Source: Marinibacterium anthonyi
Lineage (GTDB): Bacteria > Pseudomonadota > Alphaproteobacteria > Rhodobacterales > Rhodobacteraceae
DNA: 64,000 nt
Assembly (NCBI GenBank): GCA_003217735.2
Contig: CP031585.1
Location: forward strand, 496,001 to 560,000
Direction: 5' to 3'
Each line of letters starts with the position of its first letter. Positions within the stretch are counted from its first letter, which is position 1. Shown piece by piece: positions 1 to 8,302 of the stretch. A program made the translations under genes and the position numbers. Below the pieces are notes generated by a model that saw only the letters and a program-made list of their open reading frames with translations, was not told where the DNA came from and ran no database searches.

Positions 1-207
1 GGTTACGACCGCGTGGTCGAACGGCGCACCGACGATGTGACGGTGTCCTTCTGGTACTACTCCGGCGACCGGCTGATCGCGGTCGACGCGATGAACGACC
101 CGCGCGGCTACATGGTCGGCAAGCGCCTGATCGATGCGGGCAAGACGGCGGATCCGGCACTGGTCGCCGATGCCTCGGCGGATCTGAAACCGCTGCTGCG
201 GGCATGA
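1..207 (+). CDS. C-terminal end of FAD-dependent NAD(P)H-ferredoxin/rubredoxin reductase (partial)
   Basis: The frame is open from base 1 and ends at the TGA at 205-207, so the gene starts before the window. The 68 visible residues match the reductase C-terminal domain that follows the FAD and NAD domains in ferredoxin/rubredoxin reductases: a strand-rich segment (SFWYYSGDRLIAVDAMNDPRG), then an MVGKRLID segment and a closing DLKPLL. This domain helps form the dimer and the electron-acceptor face. Flavin and pyridine-nucleotide motifs would lie upstream, so the partner protein cannot be named. rsmD begins 7 bases after the stop. Identification rests on this tail alone. Confidence 0.7.
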   Translation, partial: GYDRVVERRTDDVTVSFWYYSGDRLIAVDAMNDPRGYMVGKRLIDAGKTADPALVADASADLKPLLRA

Positions 208-214
208 GGCCGGC

Positions 215-814
215 ATGAGGATCGTCGCGGGCCGCTTCCGGGGCCGCCGCCTGGCGGCACTGGGCAAGGGCGATCCGGCCGCCCACCTGCGCCCCACCGC
301 CGACCGCGTCCGCGAGAGCCTGTTTTCCATGCTGACGCACATGGACGCCATCGACGATGCCCGCGTTCTGGACCTGTTCGCGGGCACCGGCGCGCTGGGT
401 CTCGAAGCCCTGTCGCGCGGTGCGGCGCATGTGACCTTCGTGGAAAGCGGGCGGAAATCCCTGTCCCTGATCAAGGACAACGTCTCGCTTCTGGACATCG
501 ACGCCGAGACCGGGGTGATCGGCCGCGACGCCACCCGCCTTGGCCCCGGCACGCCCCACGACCTGGTGTTCCTGGACCCGCCCTATGGCAAGGGGCTGGG
601 ACAGAAGGCGCTCCAGGCGGCGGTACAGGGCGGCTGGATCGCGCCGGGCGCGCTGATCGTCTGGGAAGAAGCCGCTCCGATGGACCCGCCCCCGGGTTTC
701 CTCCCCGAGGACCAGCGGCGGTATGGAGAAACCCACGTCACCCTGCTGCGGTGGCCGGGCCCCAACGATCAAGCGCCCGATCATGTGGACGATCAAGCGG
801 AAGGACCAAGATGA
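215..814 (+). CDS. rsmD: 16S rRNA (guanine(966)-N(2))-methyltransferase RsmD
   Basis: SAM-dependent methyltransferase that makes m2G966 in 16S rRNA during 30S assembly. The 199-residue protein starts MRIVAGRFRGRRL, the usual RsmD N-terminus, followed by a LRPTADRVRESLF segment. The SAM-binding motif I (DLFAGTGALGLEALSRG) is at about residues 53-69 and the catalytic DPPY motif at 121-124. Length is that of the family. The C-terminus runs a little past the fold and ends with a stop that overlaps the next start codon in an ATGA (811-814), so it is translationally coupled to the HAD phosphatase. Confidence 0.95.
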   Translation: MRIVAGRFRGRRLAALGKGDPAAHLRPTADRVRESLFSMLTHMDAIDDARVLDLFAGTGALGLEALSRGAAHVTFVESGRKSLSLIKDNVSLLDIDAETGVIGRDATRLGPGTPHDLVFLDPPYGKGLGQKALQAAVQGGWIAPGALIVWEEAAPMDPPPGFLPEDQRRYGETHVTLLRWPGPNDQAPDHVDDQAEGPR

Positions 815-1452
815 CTGACCTGGTGATATTCGACTGCGACGGCGTGCTGGTGGACAGCGAAACCATCGCCAACACCGTCCTGGTCGAAAACCTTTCCGGC
901 TACGGGCTGTCCCTGACGCTGCAAGACAGCGAAAGGCTGTTCGTCGGCGGCACCATGGCCGGCGTGCGTGCGACCGCCATCGACATGGGCGCCGACCTGC
1001 CCGACGACTGGGTCGACGGCATCTACGACACCATCTTCGCCCGCCTGCGCGACGGAGTCGACGTGGTCCCCGGCATCCCGCAATTGCTGGATCATCTCGA
1101 CGCGCGGGGCATTCCCTTCTGCGTCGCCTCAAACGGCTCGCCGGAAAAGATGCGGATCACGCTGGGTCAGAACGGGCTCTGGGACCGGTTCGAAGCCACC
1201 ATGGTCTCCGCCTACACCCACGGCGTGGCCAAGCCCGACCCCGGCCTCTTCCTGAAGGCCGCCGAACCCTTCGGCGTGCCGCCCGATCGTACCGTGGTGA
1301 TCGAGGACAGCCGCAACGGCGTCACCGCCGCCGCCCGCGCGGGCATGCGGTGCCTGGCCTACCTGCCGGAAGGCGACGGCGCGCATTTCGAGGCCCTCGG
1401 CGCGGAGATCATCCGCCACATGAACGAGGTGCCCGCCCGCCTGGACCCATGA
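811..1452 (+). CDS. HAD-superfamily phosphatase, phosphoglycolate phosphatase-like
   Basis: Cytosolic HAD hydrolase of 213 residues acting on a small phosphorylated metabolite. Start chosen at the ATG within the ATGA overlap with rsmD because the family begins directly with the nucleophile motif: DCDGVLVDSE with Asp8 (nucleophile) and Asp10 (acid/base). Motif II is the Ser of VASNGS, motif III the Lys of VAKPDPGLF, and motif IV the acidic EDSRNG that binds Mg2+. The cap is of the helical type found in phosphoglycolate and beta-phosphoglucomutase enzymes. Substrate cannot be read from sequence. A convergent gene (map) follows after a 196-base spacer carrying two copies of a dispersed repeat. 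Confidence 0.85.
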   Translation: MTDLVIFDCDGVLVDSETIANTVLVENLSGYGLSLTLQDSERLFVGGTMAGVRATAIDMGADLPDDWVDGIYDTIFARLRDGVDVVPGIPQLLDHLDARGIPFCVASNGSPEKMRITLGQNGLWDRFEATMVSAYTHGVAKPDPGLFLKAAEPFGVPPDRTVVIEDSRNGVTAAARAGMRCLAYLPEGDGAHFEALGAEIIRHMNEVPARLDP

Positions 1453-1483
1453 CCGGCGGGGCGCCCGTGGGTGATGCCCGGCC

Positions 1484-1506
1484 GGGTATTTTGGAAGAGA
1501 AAGAAG
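1484..1506 (+). repeat. Dispersed intergenic repeat, copy A
   Basis: GGGTATTTTGG followed by AGAGAAAGAAG. Same motif as four other intergenic copies in this window (1583-1603, 9740-9760, 9837-9857, 12540-12561). Here it lies 31 bases after the HAD phosphatase stop and is in opposite orientation to copy B, so the pair could fold into a loose stem between the convergent HAD and map genes. Confidence 0.7.
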
Positions 1507-1582
1507 CTGCAGGTCGGGTACTTGATCCGCGGTACAAATACGGACAAGGCGTCCCGCGAGATTTGTACGAAACGGTCAATAT

Positions 1583-1603
1583 CTTCTTCTTGGCCCAAAT
1601 ACC
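1583..1603 (-). repeat. Dispersed intergenic repeat, copy B
   Basis: CTTCTTCTTGG then CCCAAATACC on the + strand, that is GGTATTTGGG..AAGAAGAAG on the - strand. Inverted relative to copy A 76 bases away. It lies just beyond the 3' end of map. Confidence 0.7.
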
Positions 1604-1648
1604 TCCCGCCGGAGGCTCCCGTCCCATCCACCGGCCCGAAGGCCGGGA

Positions 1649-2458
1649 TCAGCCGTAGGTCGGGTGAAACTTGCCGGCGGGCGAGAGGGTAAAGATCTCG
1701 ACGCCGTCCGCCGTCACGCCGACCGAATGTTCGAACTGCGCCGACAGCGACTTGTCGCGGGTCACGGCTGTCCAGTCGTCGGCCAGTGTCTTGGTTTCGG
1801 GCCGGCCAAGGTTCACCATGGGTTCGATGGTGAAGAACATGCCTTCTTCCAGCACCGCGCCCGTGCCCGGGCGGCCGTAGTGCAGCACGTTCGGCGGCGC
1901 GTGGAACACGCGGCCCAGGCCGTGGCCGCAGAAATCGCGGACGACCGACATGCGGTGGCCTTCCACGAAGGTCTGGATCGCATGGCCGATGTCGCCGAAA
2001 GTATTCCCCGGCTTCACCATCTCGATCCCCTTGAACAGCGCTTCATGGGTGACCTCGATCAGCCGCTCGGCCTTGCGGTTCAGCTTGCCGGCCACGTACA
2101 TGCGGCTGGTGTCGCCGTACCATCCATCCAGGATCACGGTGACGTCGATGTTCAGGATGTCGCCGTCTTTCAACACCTTCGGCCCCGGGATCCCGTGGCA
2201 GACCACGTGGTTCACCGAAATGCAGCTGGCGTGCTGGTAACCCTTGTAGCCGATGGTGGCCGATGTCGTGCCGTATTCCTCGACCAGTTCGGTGATGCGG
2301 GCATCGATGACCTCGGTCGTCTGGCCGGGAAAGACCAGCGGCGCGATGTCGTCGAGTATCCGGGCCGCGACCGCTCCGGCCGCGTGCATGCCTGCGAAAT
2401 CGGCCGAATCATAGATCCTGATGCCGTCTTTCGTCAGTCTGCCGCGCGTGTTGTCCAA
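1649..2458 (-). CDS. map: Type I methionine aminopeptidase
   Basis: Removes the initiator methionine from nascent proteins. The 269-residue protein has all metal and catalytic residues of MetAP I: His88 (VCHGIP), Asp105 (NIDVT), Asp116 (YGDTS), His179 (FCGHGLG), Glu212 (FTIEP) and Glu243 (QFEHS). There is no SH3-like or zinc-finger N-terminal extension. The start is a TTG at 2458, preceded by a GGGAG ribosome-binding site; no ATG occurs in frame before residue 24, inside the fold, so the rare start is probably real. Convergent with the HAD phosphatase. Confidence 0.95.
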   Translation of the reverse strand: MDNTRGRLTKDGIRIYDSADFAGMHAAGAVAARILDDIAPLVFPGQTTEVIDARITELVEEYGTTSATIGYKGYQHASCISVNHVVCHGIPGPKVLKDGDILNIDVTVILDGWYGDTSRMYVAGKLNRKAERLIEVTHEALFKGIEMVKPGNTFGDIGHAIQTFVEGHRMSVVRDFCGHGLGRVFHAPPNVLHYGRPGTGAVLEEGMFFTIEPMVNLGRPETKTLADDWTAVTRDKSLSAQFEHSVGVTADGVEIFTLSPAGKFHPTYG

Positions 2459-2612
2459 AACGCTATCTCCCGTTCTGTCGCCAATATTATGATCTTGTGG
2501 CCCCCGATGCCAGAGGGTGCGGCATTTCTGCCTCCGCAGGACCGGATTCGTGATCCGACGCGAGCGCCGGCAAATCGCGGCGGCTTTCTACCATGACTTG
2601 TGGCCGGGCGCA

Positions 2613-3323
2613 TCACCTGATGCCGCAGCGCGGCAATATTTGCCCCAGCTCGACACCCTCGGGCGTGATCGCGGTGCCGTGGACCAGCACCTCGACACCT
2701 GCCGCTTCGGCCCGTTCCAGGGCCTCGGCATAGGTCGGATCGATGTCGGCGGCGGGGGTGAAACAGGTGGCATCCGTGCGCTGGACCAGGAACAGCATCA
2801 CCGCCCGGTGCCCCCGGGCCGCCATCTCCGACAACTCGCCCAGGTGCTTGGTGCCGCGGGCCGTCACGCTGTCGGGAAATTCGGCGCGGCCGGGCGCGCG
2901 GGACAATGTCACCGACTTGACCTCGACATAGGCGTCCGGAAGGCCGCCGCCCTGCAGCAGGAAGTCGATGCGGCTGTTGGTGCCGTATTTCACCTCGGGG
3001 CGGACGATGTCGTAGGCCGACAGCGCCGCGACCTCGCCCGCCTCGAGCGCGGCGCGCAGGGCCCGGTTGGGCACGGAGGTATCGACGCCGGTGAAATGTC
3101 CGTTTTCGTGATCGACCAGCCGCCAGCCCCATTTCAGCTTTTTCTTCGGGTCGTCGTTGGGTTCCAGCCAGATCCGGGTGCCCGGTTCGGCCAGCCCCAT
3201 CATCGATCCGGGGTTGGCGCAATGGGCGGTCACCTCGCGTCCGTCGTCCAGCCGGCAATCGGCAAGGAAGCGTTTGTAGCGCCGGATCAGGCGGGCGTGA
3301 ACAAGGGGGGATGGAAAGCGCAT
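2613..3323 (-). CDS. sfsA: SfsA family DNA/RNA nuclease (sugar fermentation stimulation protein)
   Basis: 236-residue SfsA homologue. Start placed at the ATG at 3323 (MRFPSPLVHARLIRRYKRFL), which matches the family's N-terminus; an open extension upstream to 3542 is antisense to the next gene and has no family character. Typical elements are the N-terminal OB-like segment, HCANPGSMMGL, and the C-terminal PD-(D/E)xK-like core with RIDFLL and YVEVKSVTL. The E. coli protein was first linked to maltose regulation and binds DNA; the physiological role stays uncertain. Divergent from the CinA-like gene, 49 bases apart. Confidence 0.92.
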   Translation of the reverse strand: MRFPSPLVHARLIRRYKRFLADCRLDDGREVTAHCANPGSMMGLAEPGTRIWLEPNDDPKKKLKWGWRLVDHENGHFTGVDTSVPNRALRAALEAGEVAALSAYDIVRPEVKYGTNSRIDFLLQGGGLPDAYVEVKSVTLSRAPGRAEFPDSVTARGTKHLGELSEMAARGHRAVMLFLVQRTDATCFTPAADIDPTYAEALERAEAAGVEVLVHGTAITPEGVELGQILPRCGIR

Positions 3324-3372
3324 CGGCGTAGCCGTATACGTCGGATCGACCCGCTGCAAGGAGACCGGAGCC

Positions 3373-4095
3373 ATGGCAAACCCAACCGCTGCAATGCTTG
3401 TGATCGGGGACGAAATCCTGTCGGGGCGCACGCGCGACGCCAACATGTACCACCTGGCGCAGGAACTGACGCGCCACGGGATCGACCTGACCGAGGTCCG
3501 CGTGGTCAGCGACAATGCCGAGGCGATCATCAACGCGGTCAAGGCGCTGTCGGCGGCCTATACCCATGTCTTCACGTCGGGTGGCATCGGGCCGACCCAT
3601 GACGACATCACCGCCGATTGCATCGCCGCCGCCTTCGACGCCTTCATCGACGTGCGCGAAGACGCGCGGTCCCTGCTGGCCGCCCATTACGAGGCCCGGG
3701 GGGGCGAGCTGAACGCCGCACGGCTGAGGATGGCGCGGATCCCGGACGGCGCCGTGCTGATCGACAACCCGGTTTCGGTCGCGCCCGGCTTCACCCTGGA
3801 AAACGTGCACGTGATGGCCGGGGTCCCGTCGGTCTTCGAGGCGATGGTGGCCAGTGTCCTGTCCAAGATCACCGGCGGCGCGCCGCTGCTCAGCCAGACG
3901 CTGACCGTGCACCGCCCCGAGGGCGAGATCGCCGGGCCGCTGTCGGATCTGGCCCGGGATTTCCCCGAACTGTCCATCGGCTGTTATCCGTTCCAGCGGG
4001 ACGGGGCCTTTGGCGCCAATATCGTCGTGCGGGGCCAGGACGGCGCGCAGATCAACGCGGCGATGACCCGGCTGGCGCGGGACCTGGCGGCATGA
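3373..4095 (+). CDS. CinA-like molybdopterin-binding domain protein
   Basis: 240-residue protein with the MoeA/MogA-type molybdopterin-binding fold found at the N-terminus of CinA. The opening ML-VIGDEILSGRTRDAN and the TSGGIGPTHDDIT loop are the two family signatures. It lacks the C-terminal CinA deamidase/NMN amidohydrolase domain, so it is the short stand-alone form common in alphaproteobacteria; function unproven, with pyrophosphatase or cofactor-handling roles proposed for relatives. First gene of a four-gene operon in which every stop overlaps the next start in ATGA (4092, 4820, 5383). Confidence 0.85.
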   Translation: MANPTAAMLVIGDEILSGRTRDANMYHLAQELTRHGIDLTEVRVVSDNAEAIINAVKALSAAYTHVFTSGGIGPTHDDITADCIAAAFDAFIDVREDARSLLAAHYEARGGELNAARLRMARIPDGAVLIDNPVSVAPGFTLENVHVMAGVPSVFEAMVASVLSKITGGAPLLSQTLTVHRPEGEIAGPLSDLARDFPELSIGCYPFQRDGAFGANIVVRGQDGAQINAAMTRLARDLAA

Positions 4096-4823
4096 CACCC
4101 CAGCGCGTGATCGCGGCGGTCGACGGCACCTGGCCGGCGGCACGGGTGTTTCAGACGGGCGCCTGGACCCTGCGCGAAGGCCAGGGCGGCGGACAGCGGG
4201 TGTCGGCCGCGACGGCGCTGGCCAAGGCATCGGCGGCGGATCTGCCGGTGGCCGAGGAGGCCATGCGCGAGATGGGCCAACGCCCGTTGTTCATGATCCG
4301 CCCCTGCGACCAGACGCTGGATGCGCTGCTGGAGGCGCGGGGCTATGCGATCCACGATCCGGTGCGGGCCTGGGTCTGTCCGCCGCAGACGCTGATGGAC
4401 CAGCCGGTGCCGCGGGTCACGGTCTTTGCGATCTGGGAGCCGCTGGCGATGATGCGCGAGATCTGGGAAGCCGGGGGCATCGGGCCGGGCCGCCAGGCGG
4501 TGATGGACCGGGCGCAGGGACCCAAGACCGCGCTGCTGGGCCGCTGGAAGGAAAAACCCGCCGCCGCGGCCTTTGTCGCCATCCATGACGGGGTCGCCAT
4601 GCTGCACGCGCTTGAGGTTCTGCCGCATCAGCGCCGCCAGGGCATGGCGCAATGGATGATGCGGGCGGCGGCGTTCTGGGCGGCCGAGAACGGGGCCGAT
4701 ACGCTGGCGGTGCTGTGCACCCAGGCGAACGGGCCGGCGAACGGGCTTTACGCATCGCTGTCCATGAAGCCGGTTACCGAATATCACTATCGGCATAAAC
4801 CGGAGGAGACCGCATCATCATGA
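4092..4823 (+). CDS. GNAT family N-acetyltransferase
   Basis: 243-residue cytosolic acyltransferase. The acetyl-CoA-binding signature is in the C-terminal half: LEVLPHQRRQGMAQWMM, followed by the LCTQANGPANGLYASL helix typical of motif B. The N-terminal half is a divergent GNAT-like region, so it may be a two-domain member. Substrate unknown. The start is the ATG of the ATGA overlap with the CinA-like gene; a longer open frame upstream is antisense-like in composition and was not used. Its stop overlaps the start of the AhpD-like gene. Confidence 0.8.
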   Translation: MTPQRVIAAVDGTWPAARVFQTGAWTLREGQGGGQRVSAATALAKASAADLPVAEEAMREMGQRPLFMIRPCDQTLDALLEARGYAIHDPVRAWVCPPQTLMDQPVPRVTVFAIWEPLAMMREIWEAGGIGPGRQAVMDRAQGPKTALLGRWKEKPAAAAFVAIHDGVAMLHALEVLPHQRRQGMAQWMMRAAAFWAAENGADTLAVLCTQANGPANGLYASLSMKPVTEYHYRHKPEETASS

Positions 4824-5386
4824 CCGACCTGCCCACCGCTCTGAACCTGCCCGCACTCAGGCCGCTGCCGGAACCGACCCAGCGCTATTTCGACAAGTGC
4901 ATGGACAAGCTGGGCATGGTGCCCAACGTGCTGAAGGCGCATGCCTTCGACATCAGCAAGCTCAACGCCTTTACGGCGATGTACAACGACTTGATGCTGG
5001 GCCAGAGTCGGCTGAGCAAGCTGGAGCGCGAGATGATTGCCGTCGTGGTGTCGTCGATCAACCGCTGCTGGTATTGCCAGGTGGCCCATGGCGCGGCGGT
5101 GCGCGACTTGTCGGGCGATCCGAAGCTGGGCGAATACATGGTGATGAATTATCGCATGGCGCCGCTGGACGATCGCCAGCGGGCGATGCTGGATTTCGCC
5201 GCCAAGGTCACCACCGCCAGCGCCACGATCGAGGAGGACGATCGCGAGGCGCTGCGCGACGTGGGCTTCAACGACCGCGATATCTGGGACATCGCCAACG
5301 TGGCGGCCTTTTTCAACATGACCAACCGGGTTGCCTCGGCCACCGGAATGCAGCCGAACGACGACTACCACAGCCAGGCCCGATGA
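4820..5386 (+). CDS. Peroxidase-related protein of the AhpD/carboxymuconolactone decarboxylase fold
   Basis: 188 residues, all helical. It carries the redox-active CxxC plus His signature CWYCQVAHG at about residues 76-84, in which the second Cys and the His form the peroxidatic/proton-relay centre in AhpD. The length and the NRVASATGMQPNDDYH ending fit the 'uncharacterised peroxidase-related enzyme' subfamily rather than AhpD itself. A role in thiol-dependent peroxide or disulfide reduction is likely but not shown. Translationally coupled at both ends. Confidence 0.85.
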   Translation: MTDLPTALNLPALRPLPEPTQRYFDKCMDKLGMVPNVLKAHAFDISKLNAFTAMYNDLMLGQSRLSKLEREMIAVVVSSINRCWYCQVAHGAAVRDLSGDPKLGEYMVMNYRMAPLDDRQRAMLDFAAKVTTASATIEEDDREALRDVGFNDRDIWDIANVAAFFNMTNRVASATGMQPNDDYHSQAR

Positions 5387-6237
5387 TCCGGACCGCCGCC
5401 CTTGTCCTTTCCGTCGCCTGGGCGGCGCCGGCCCTGGCCTTCGACCCGGATCTGCCCGAGGCCCGGTCGCTGCGCACGTCCGAGGCCGCCTATGCCCTGC
5501 CGGCCGGCCCCTGGACCGAACAGGGGTTCAAGACGCTGACGGTCACCGGCAAGATCCGCAGCCGCACCTGGCGGATCGAGGAAGGCGTGACCACCCAGCA
5601 GGTGGTCGAGCCGCTGGTCGACCAGGCGCGCGCGGCGGGGTTCGCGCCGATCTACGCCTGCCAGGACAAGGGCTGCGGCGGCTTCGATTTCCGCTTTGCC
5701 ATCGACGTGGTGCCGGCGCCGGACATGTTCGTCGACCTGTCGGATTTCCGCTATGTCTCGGCGATGAACGGCGACGGCGACGGGCTGGCCATCCTGGTCA
5801 GCCGGGGGCGCAACGCGGTCTGGGTGCAGATCACCGAAGTCATCCGCGCCACGCCCAGCGTGCCCGGGGATCTGGCCAGCGCCCTGGTGGAAACCGGGCG
5901 GCTGGTGCTGGAAGACATCCGGTTCGGCGAAGGCGCCACGCTGGACGCCCAGCCGATCCCCGCGCTCGAGGTGCTGGCGTCGGTGCTGGACCAGAAGCCC
6001 GATGTGCGGCTGGCCATCGTCGCCCATTCCGGCAGCCCCGCCGATGACGACGACACCCGCGCCGAAGGCCTGGCCGAGGCCCGGTCGATCCGGGCGCGGC
6101 TGATCGCGGATTACGCCGTGGCGCCGGACCGGGTCGAGGCGCTGTGGGTCGGCCCGTTCGCCCCGCGTGCGACGCCGCTGGACGCCACCGGCCAGGCCGT
6201 CAACCGTCGGATCGAGGCTGTCCTGCTTCCGGAGTAA
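5383..6237 (+). CDS. Periplasmic OmpA-family C-terminal domain protein
   Basis: 284 residues with a cleavable signal peptide (MIRTAALVLSVAWAAPALA, then FDPD). A central domain (residues about 40-180) contains a CQDKGCGG pair of cysteines that could form a disulfide. The C-terminal third is OmpA-like: LVLEDIRFGEGATLDAQP starts the peptidoglycan-binding fold and AVNRRIEAVLL ends it. It probably tethers a small periplasmic domain to the cell wall. Its last 38 bases overlap the 3' end of the convergent glycosyltransferase gene. Confidence 0.8.
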   Translation: MIRTAALVLSVAWAAPALAFDPDLPEARSLRTSEAAYALPAGPWTEQGFKTLTVTGKIRSRTWRIEEGVTTQQVVEPLVDQARAAGFAPIYACQDKGCGGFDFRFAIDVVPAPDMFVDLSDFRYVSAMNGDGDGLAILVSRGRNAVWVQITEVIRATPSVPGDLASALVETGRLVLEDIRFGEGATLDAQPIPALEVLASVLDQKPDVRLAIVAHSGSPADDDDTRAEGLAEARSIRARLIADYAVAPDRVEALWVGPFAPRATPLDATGQAVNRRIEAVLLPE

Positions 6238-7018
6238 GCCGGGTTTTGGGACCTTTCCGCAGAACCGACCGTTCGTCCTGTTCGCGCCACCATTTCTTGC
6301 GGTCGCGGTCCGGGTACTGCAGGTGTTCGTACATGAACTGGCCCTGGTGGCAGACCGTCTTGTAGCTTTTCACCGTGAACCCGCCATCGGCCAGGGCCGG
6401 CAGCATCGCGGTGGGGCCGGTCAGCAGGTAGACGTTGGTCTGCGTCCCGGTCTGGATATTCTTGCGGATCTCGCGTTCGATCGCGGTCATGAACGGGTTG
6501 GCCGGCGCGCAGGCCAGGAAGTAATTGGTGATCTCGCCGTCGCGCATCCGCAGGAACAGCTCCTGCTCGTCCGCGGCGATCGATGACGACGGCGGCCAGA
6601 CGAAATTCGCATCCGTGTCCAGGTACACCCCGCCGTCGCGCATCAGGACCAGCACGCGCCAGTAATCGGCCTTGGCCGCGCCGATCTGCAGGCGGTCGAA
6701 GGCATCGGCGATCTCGCCCGGGAAATGCGTATCGACCCAGTCGCGGGCGGCCTCGTCGTCCACGTAGTGAAACTCGTGATCCCAGGCCATCAGCCGGTTG
6801 AAGGTCCAGGTGATATAGACCGCCAGAGACACGTCGCGCGTATAGTTGGTCTGTACCACCCGGCGCGGCACGGCGCGGGGCGATGTGCGCCGCGCCAGGG
6901 CGGGCGCATAGGCCGGAATGGTGAACCGCGCCCCGGGAAACAACCACAGGTGCACCGTGCACAGCAGCTTCACGAGCGCGCCGAGGATCTTCACCAGACG
7001 GCTGACAATGTATTTCAC
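6200..7018 (-). CDS. Glycosyltransferase with DXD sugar-binding motif (OCH1/GT32-like)
   Basis: 272 residues. The start is a GTG at 7018 preceded by an AGGAAGG ribosome-binding site 6 bases away; an open extension to 7234 lacks family similarity. An N-terminal hydrophobic stretch (residues about 3-27) suggests membrane association. RRVVQTNYT at 52-60 is the family's strand-1 motif, the GAAKADYWRVLVLMRDGGVYLDTD segment ends in the metal/nucleotide-sugar-binding DTD at 134-136. Such enzymes add hexoses to surface polysaccharide or glycolipid; acceptor unknown. It stands alone, with no polysaccharide cluster around it. Confidence 0.8.
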   Translation of the reverse strand: MKYIVSRLVKILGALVKLLCTVHLWLFPGARFTIPAYAPALARRTSPRAVPRRVVQTNYTRDVSLAVYITWTFNRLMAWDHEFHYVDDEAARDWVDTHFPGEIADAFDRLQIGAAKADYWRVLVLMRDGGVYLDTDANFVWPPSSSIAADEQELFLRMRDGEITNYFLACAPANPFMTAIEREIRKNIQTGTQTNVYLLTGPTAMLPALADGGFTVKSYKTVCHQGQFMYEHLQYPDRDRKKWWREQDERSVLRKGPKTRLTPEAGQPRSDG

Positions 7019-7188
7019 GTTCGGGCCTTCCTGCACTGGCCGGGCATGGATCACGGATCCGGCATTGGCCGTGCATAGTCGGCCCCCCCCGGCAAGACAA
7101 GCTGCGCCGCGGCAAGGCCGCGCCCCGGCGCCGGTTTCCGCCAGCCCAACCGTCGCACCGGCAGGATCGTTCCGGCCGCCAGGAAAGA

Positions 7189-7210
7189 CCCCGCCGGGGA
7201 CGCGGCGGGG
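7189..7210 (-). terminator. GC hairpin between LysR and glycosyltransferase genes
   Basis: CCCCGCC (7189-7195) and GGCGGGG (7204-7210) form a 7-bp stem with an 8-base loop, 50 bases beyond the stop of the leftward LysR gene. No T-run follows, so intrinsic termination would be weak. The rest of 7019-7260 shows no gene. Confidence 0.4.
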
Positions 7211-7260
7211 CCAGTCGGGTGCCATGGGCGGCAACGGGGGAACCGCGTGTCGGCGGGCGG

Positions 7261-8166
7261 CTACCAGTCGGTCGGACCCTTGTCGGCGAAGACCTGGACC
7301 AGGAAATCGATGAAGGCGCGGACCTTGGGCTGGGTGAAGCGGCCCGGCGGATAGACGGCATAGATGCCCTGGGTTTCCATCGGCAGCGCGGGCAGGGCGT
7401 CTTCGACCAGGCCCTTCTTCATCGCGTCGGCGTAGAGGTAGCTGGGCAGATAGGCGATCCCCAGCCCCGAAATCGCCGCATTCAGCAGCGACTGCCCGTC
7501 ATTGACCGACAGCCACCCGGCCGTGCGCACCTGGCGCTTTTCGCCCGACGGCGCGGTCAGTTTCCAGACATTGCCCGACGACTGGTTCGAATAATGCAGC
7601 AGCTTGTGTTCGTTCAGCTCGTCGATCTTCATCGGCCGACCGTGTTTCTGGAAGTACGACGGCGAGGCGATCATCCGCTTGGTGGTCTCGGTCAGCTTGC
7701 GGGCCCGCAGGGAACTGTCTTCCAGCTCGCCGATGCGGATGGCCATGTCGAACCCTTCGGAAATCAGTTCCACGTAGCGGTTGTTCAGCACCATGTTGAC
7801 GGTGATGTCCGGGAAATCGTTCAGGAAATCGCTCAGCACCGGGGACAGGTGATTGACCCCGAAATCCGTCGCGACCGAAATCCTGAGCAGCCCCGAAGGC
7901 GCCGATTGCATCGAGGTGACCAGCGCGTCGGCCTCGCCCGCGTCGTTCAGCACGCGGCGGGCGCGGTCGTAATAGGCCAGGCCGATCTCGGTCGGGCTGA
8001 CCCGGCGCGTCGTGCGGTTCAGCAGCCGCGCGCCCAGGCGCGCCTCAAGCGAAGAGACATGCTTGGAGACGGCGGATTTTGAAATGCCCATCTTCTTGGC
8101 CGCGTCCGTGAACCCGCCCTGGTCCACGACTGTCGCAAAGGCCTCCATTTCGGTCAGTCGGTCCAT
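7261..8166 (-). CDS. LysR-family transcriptional regulator
   Basis: 301 residues. The winged helix-turn-helix is at the N-terminus (MDRLTEMEAFATVVDQGGFT, then the recognition region SAVSKHVSSLEARLGARLLNRTTRRV), followed by the periplasmic-binding-protein-like effector domain from about residue 90. It belongs to the large CrgA/AaeR-like group whose C-terminus ends in FIDFLVQVF. No divergent structural gene is adjacent, so the target is unknown; the T-N11-A element just upstream suggests autoregulation. Confidence 0.92.
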   Translation of the reverse strand: MDRLTEMEAFATVVDQGGFTDAAKKMGISKSAVSKHVSSLEARLGARLLNRTTRRVSPTEIGLAYYDRARRVLNDAGEADALVTSMQSAPSGLLRISVATDFGVNHLSPVLSDFLNDFPDITVNMVLNNRYVELISEGFDMAIRIGELEDSSLRARKLTETTKRMIASPSYFQKHGRPMKIDELNEHKLLHYSNQSSGNVWKLTAPSGEKRQVRTAGWLSVNDGQSLLNAAISGLGIAYLPSYLYADAMKKGLVEDALPALPMETQGIYAVYPPGRFTQPKVRAFIDFLVQVFADKGPTDW

Positions 8167-8179
8167 GCCGGGTTCCTTG

Positions 8180-8215
8180 TTCGTACCTTGTGTCAGCCAA
8201 GGTTATGGGTACGAA
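8180..8215. promoter_or_regulatory. Nested inverted repeats upstream of the LysR gene (candidate LysR box)
   Basis: Inner arms ACCTTG (8185-8190) and CAAGGT (8198-8203) enclose TGTCAGC and contain a T-N11-A core. Outer arms TTCGTACC (8180-8187) and GGTACGAA (8208-8215) are also perfect. The site lies 14-49 bases before the start codon, where an autorepressing LysR protein would bind. Confidence 0.55.
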
Positions 8216-8302
8216 AAGGGGCAAGAACCGGGCAGGCTTAGGATAATATCGCGGTATTCGCGCCAGTGTTGGCCGACTGGAAACACGGAAACGCAGCGTT
8301 TC

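Noticed and set aside
2434-4230. 598-codon leftward frame crossing sfsA and the CinA-like gene
   Set aside because: Arg/Pro-rich shadow; the true genes in this stretch (sfsA, CinA-like) have family motifs in other frames.
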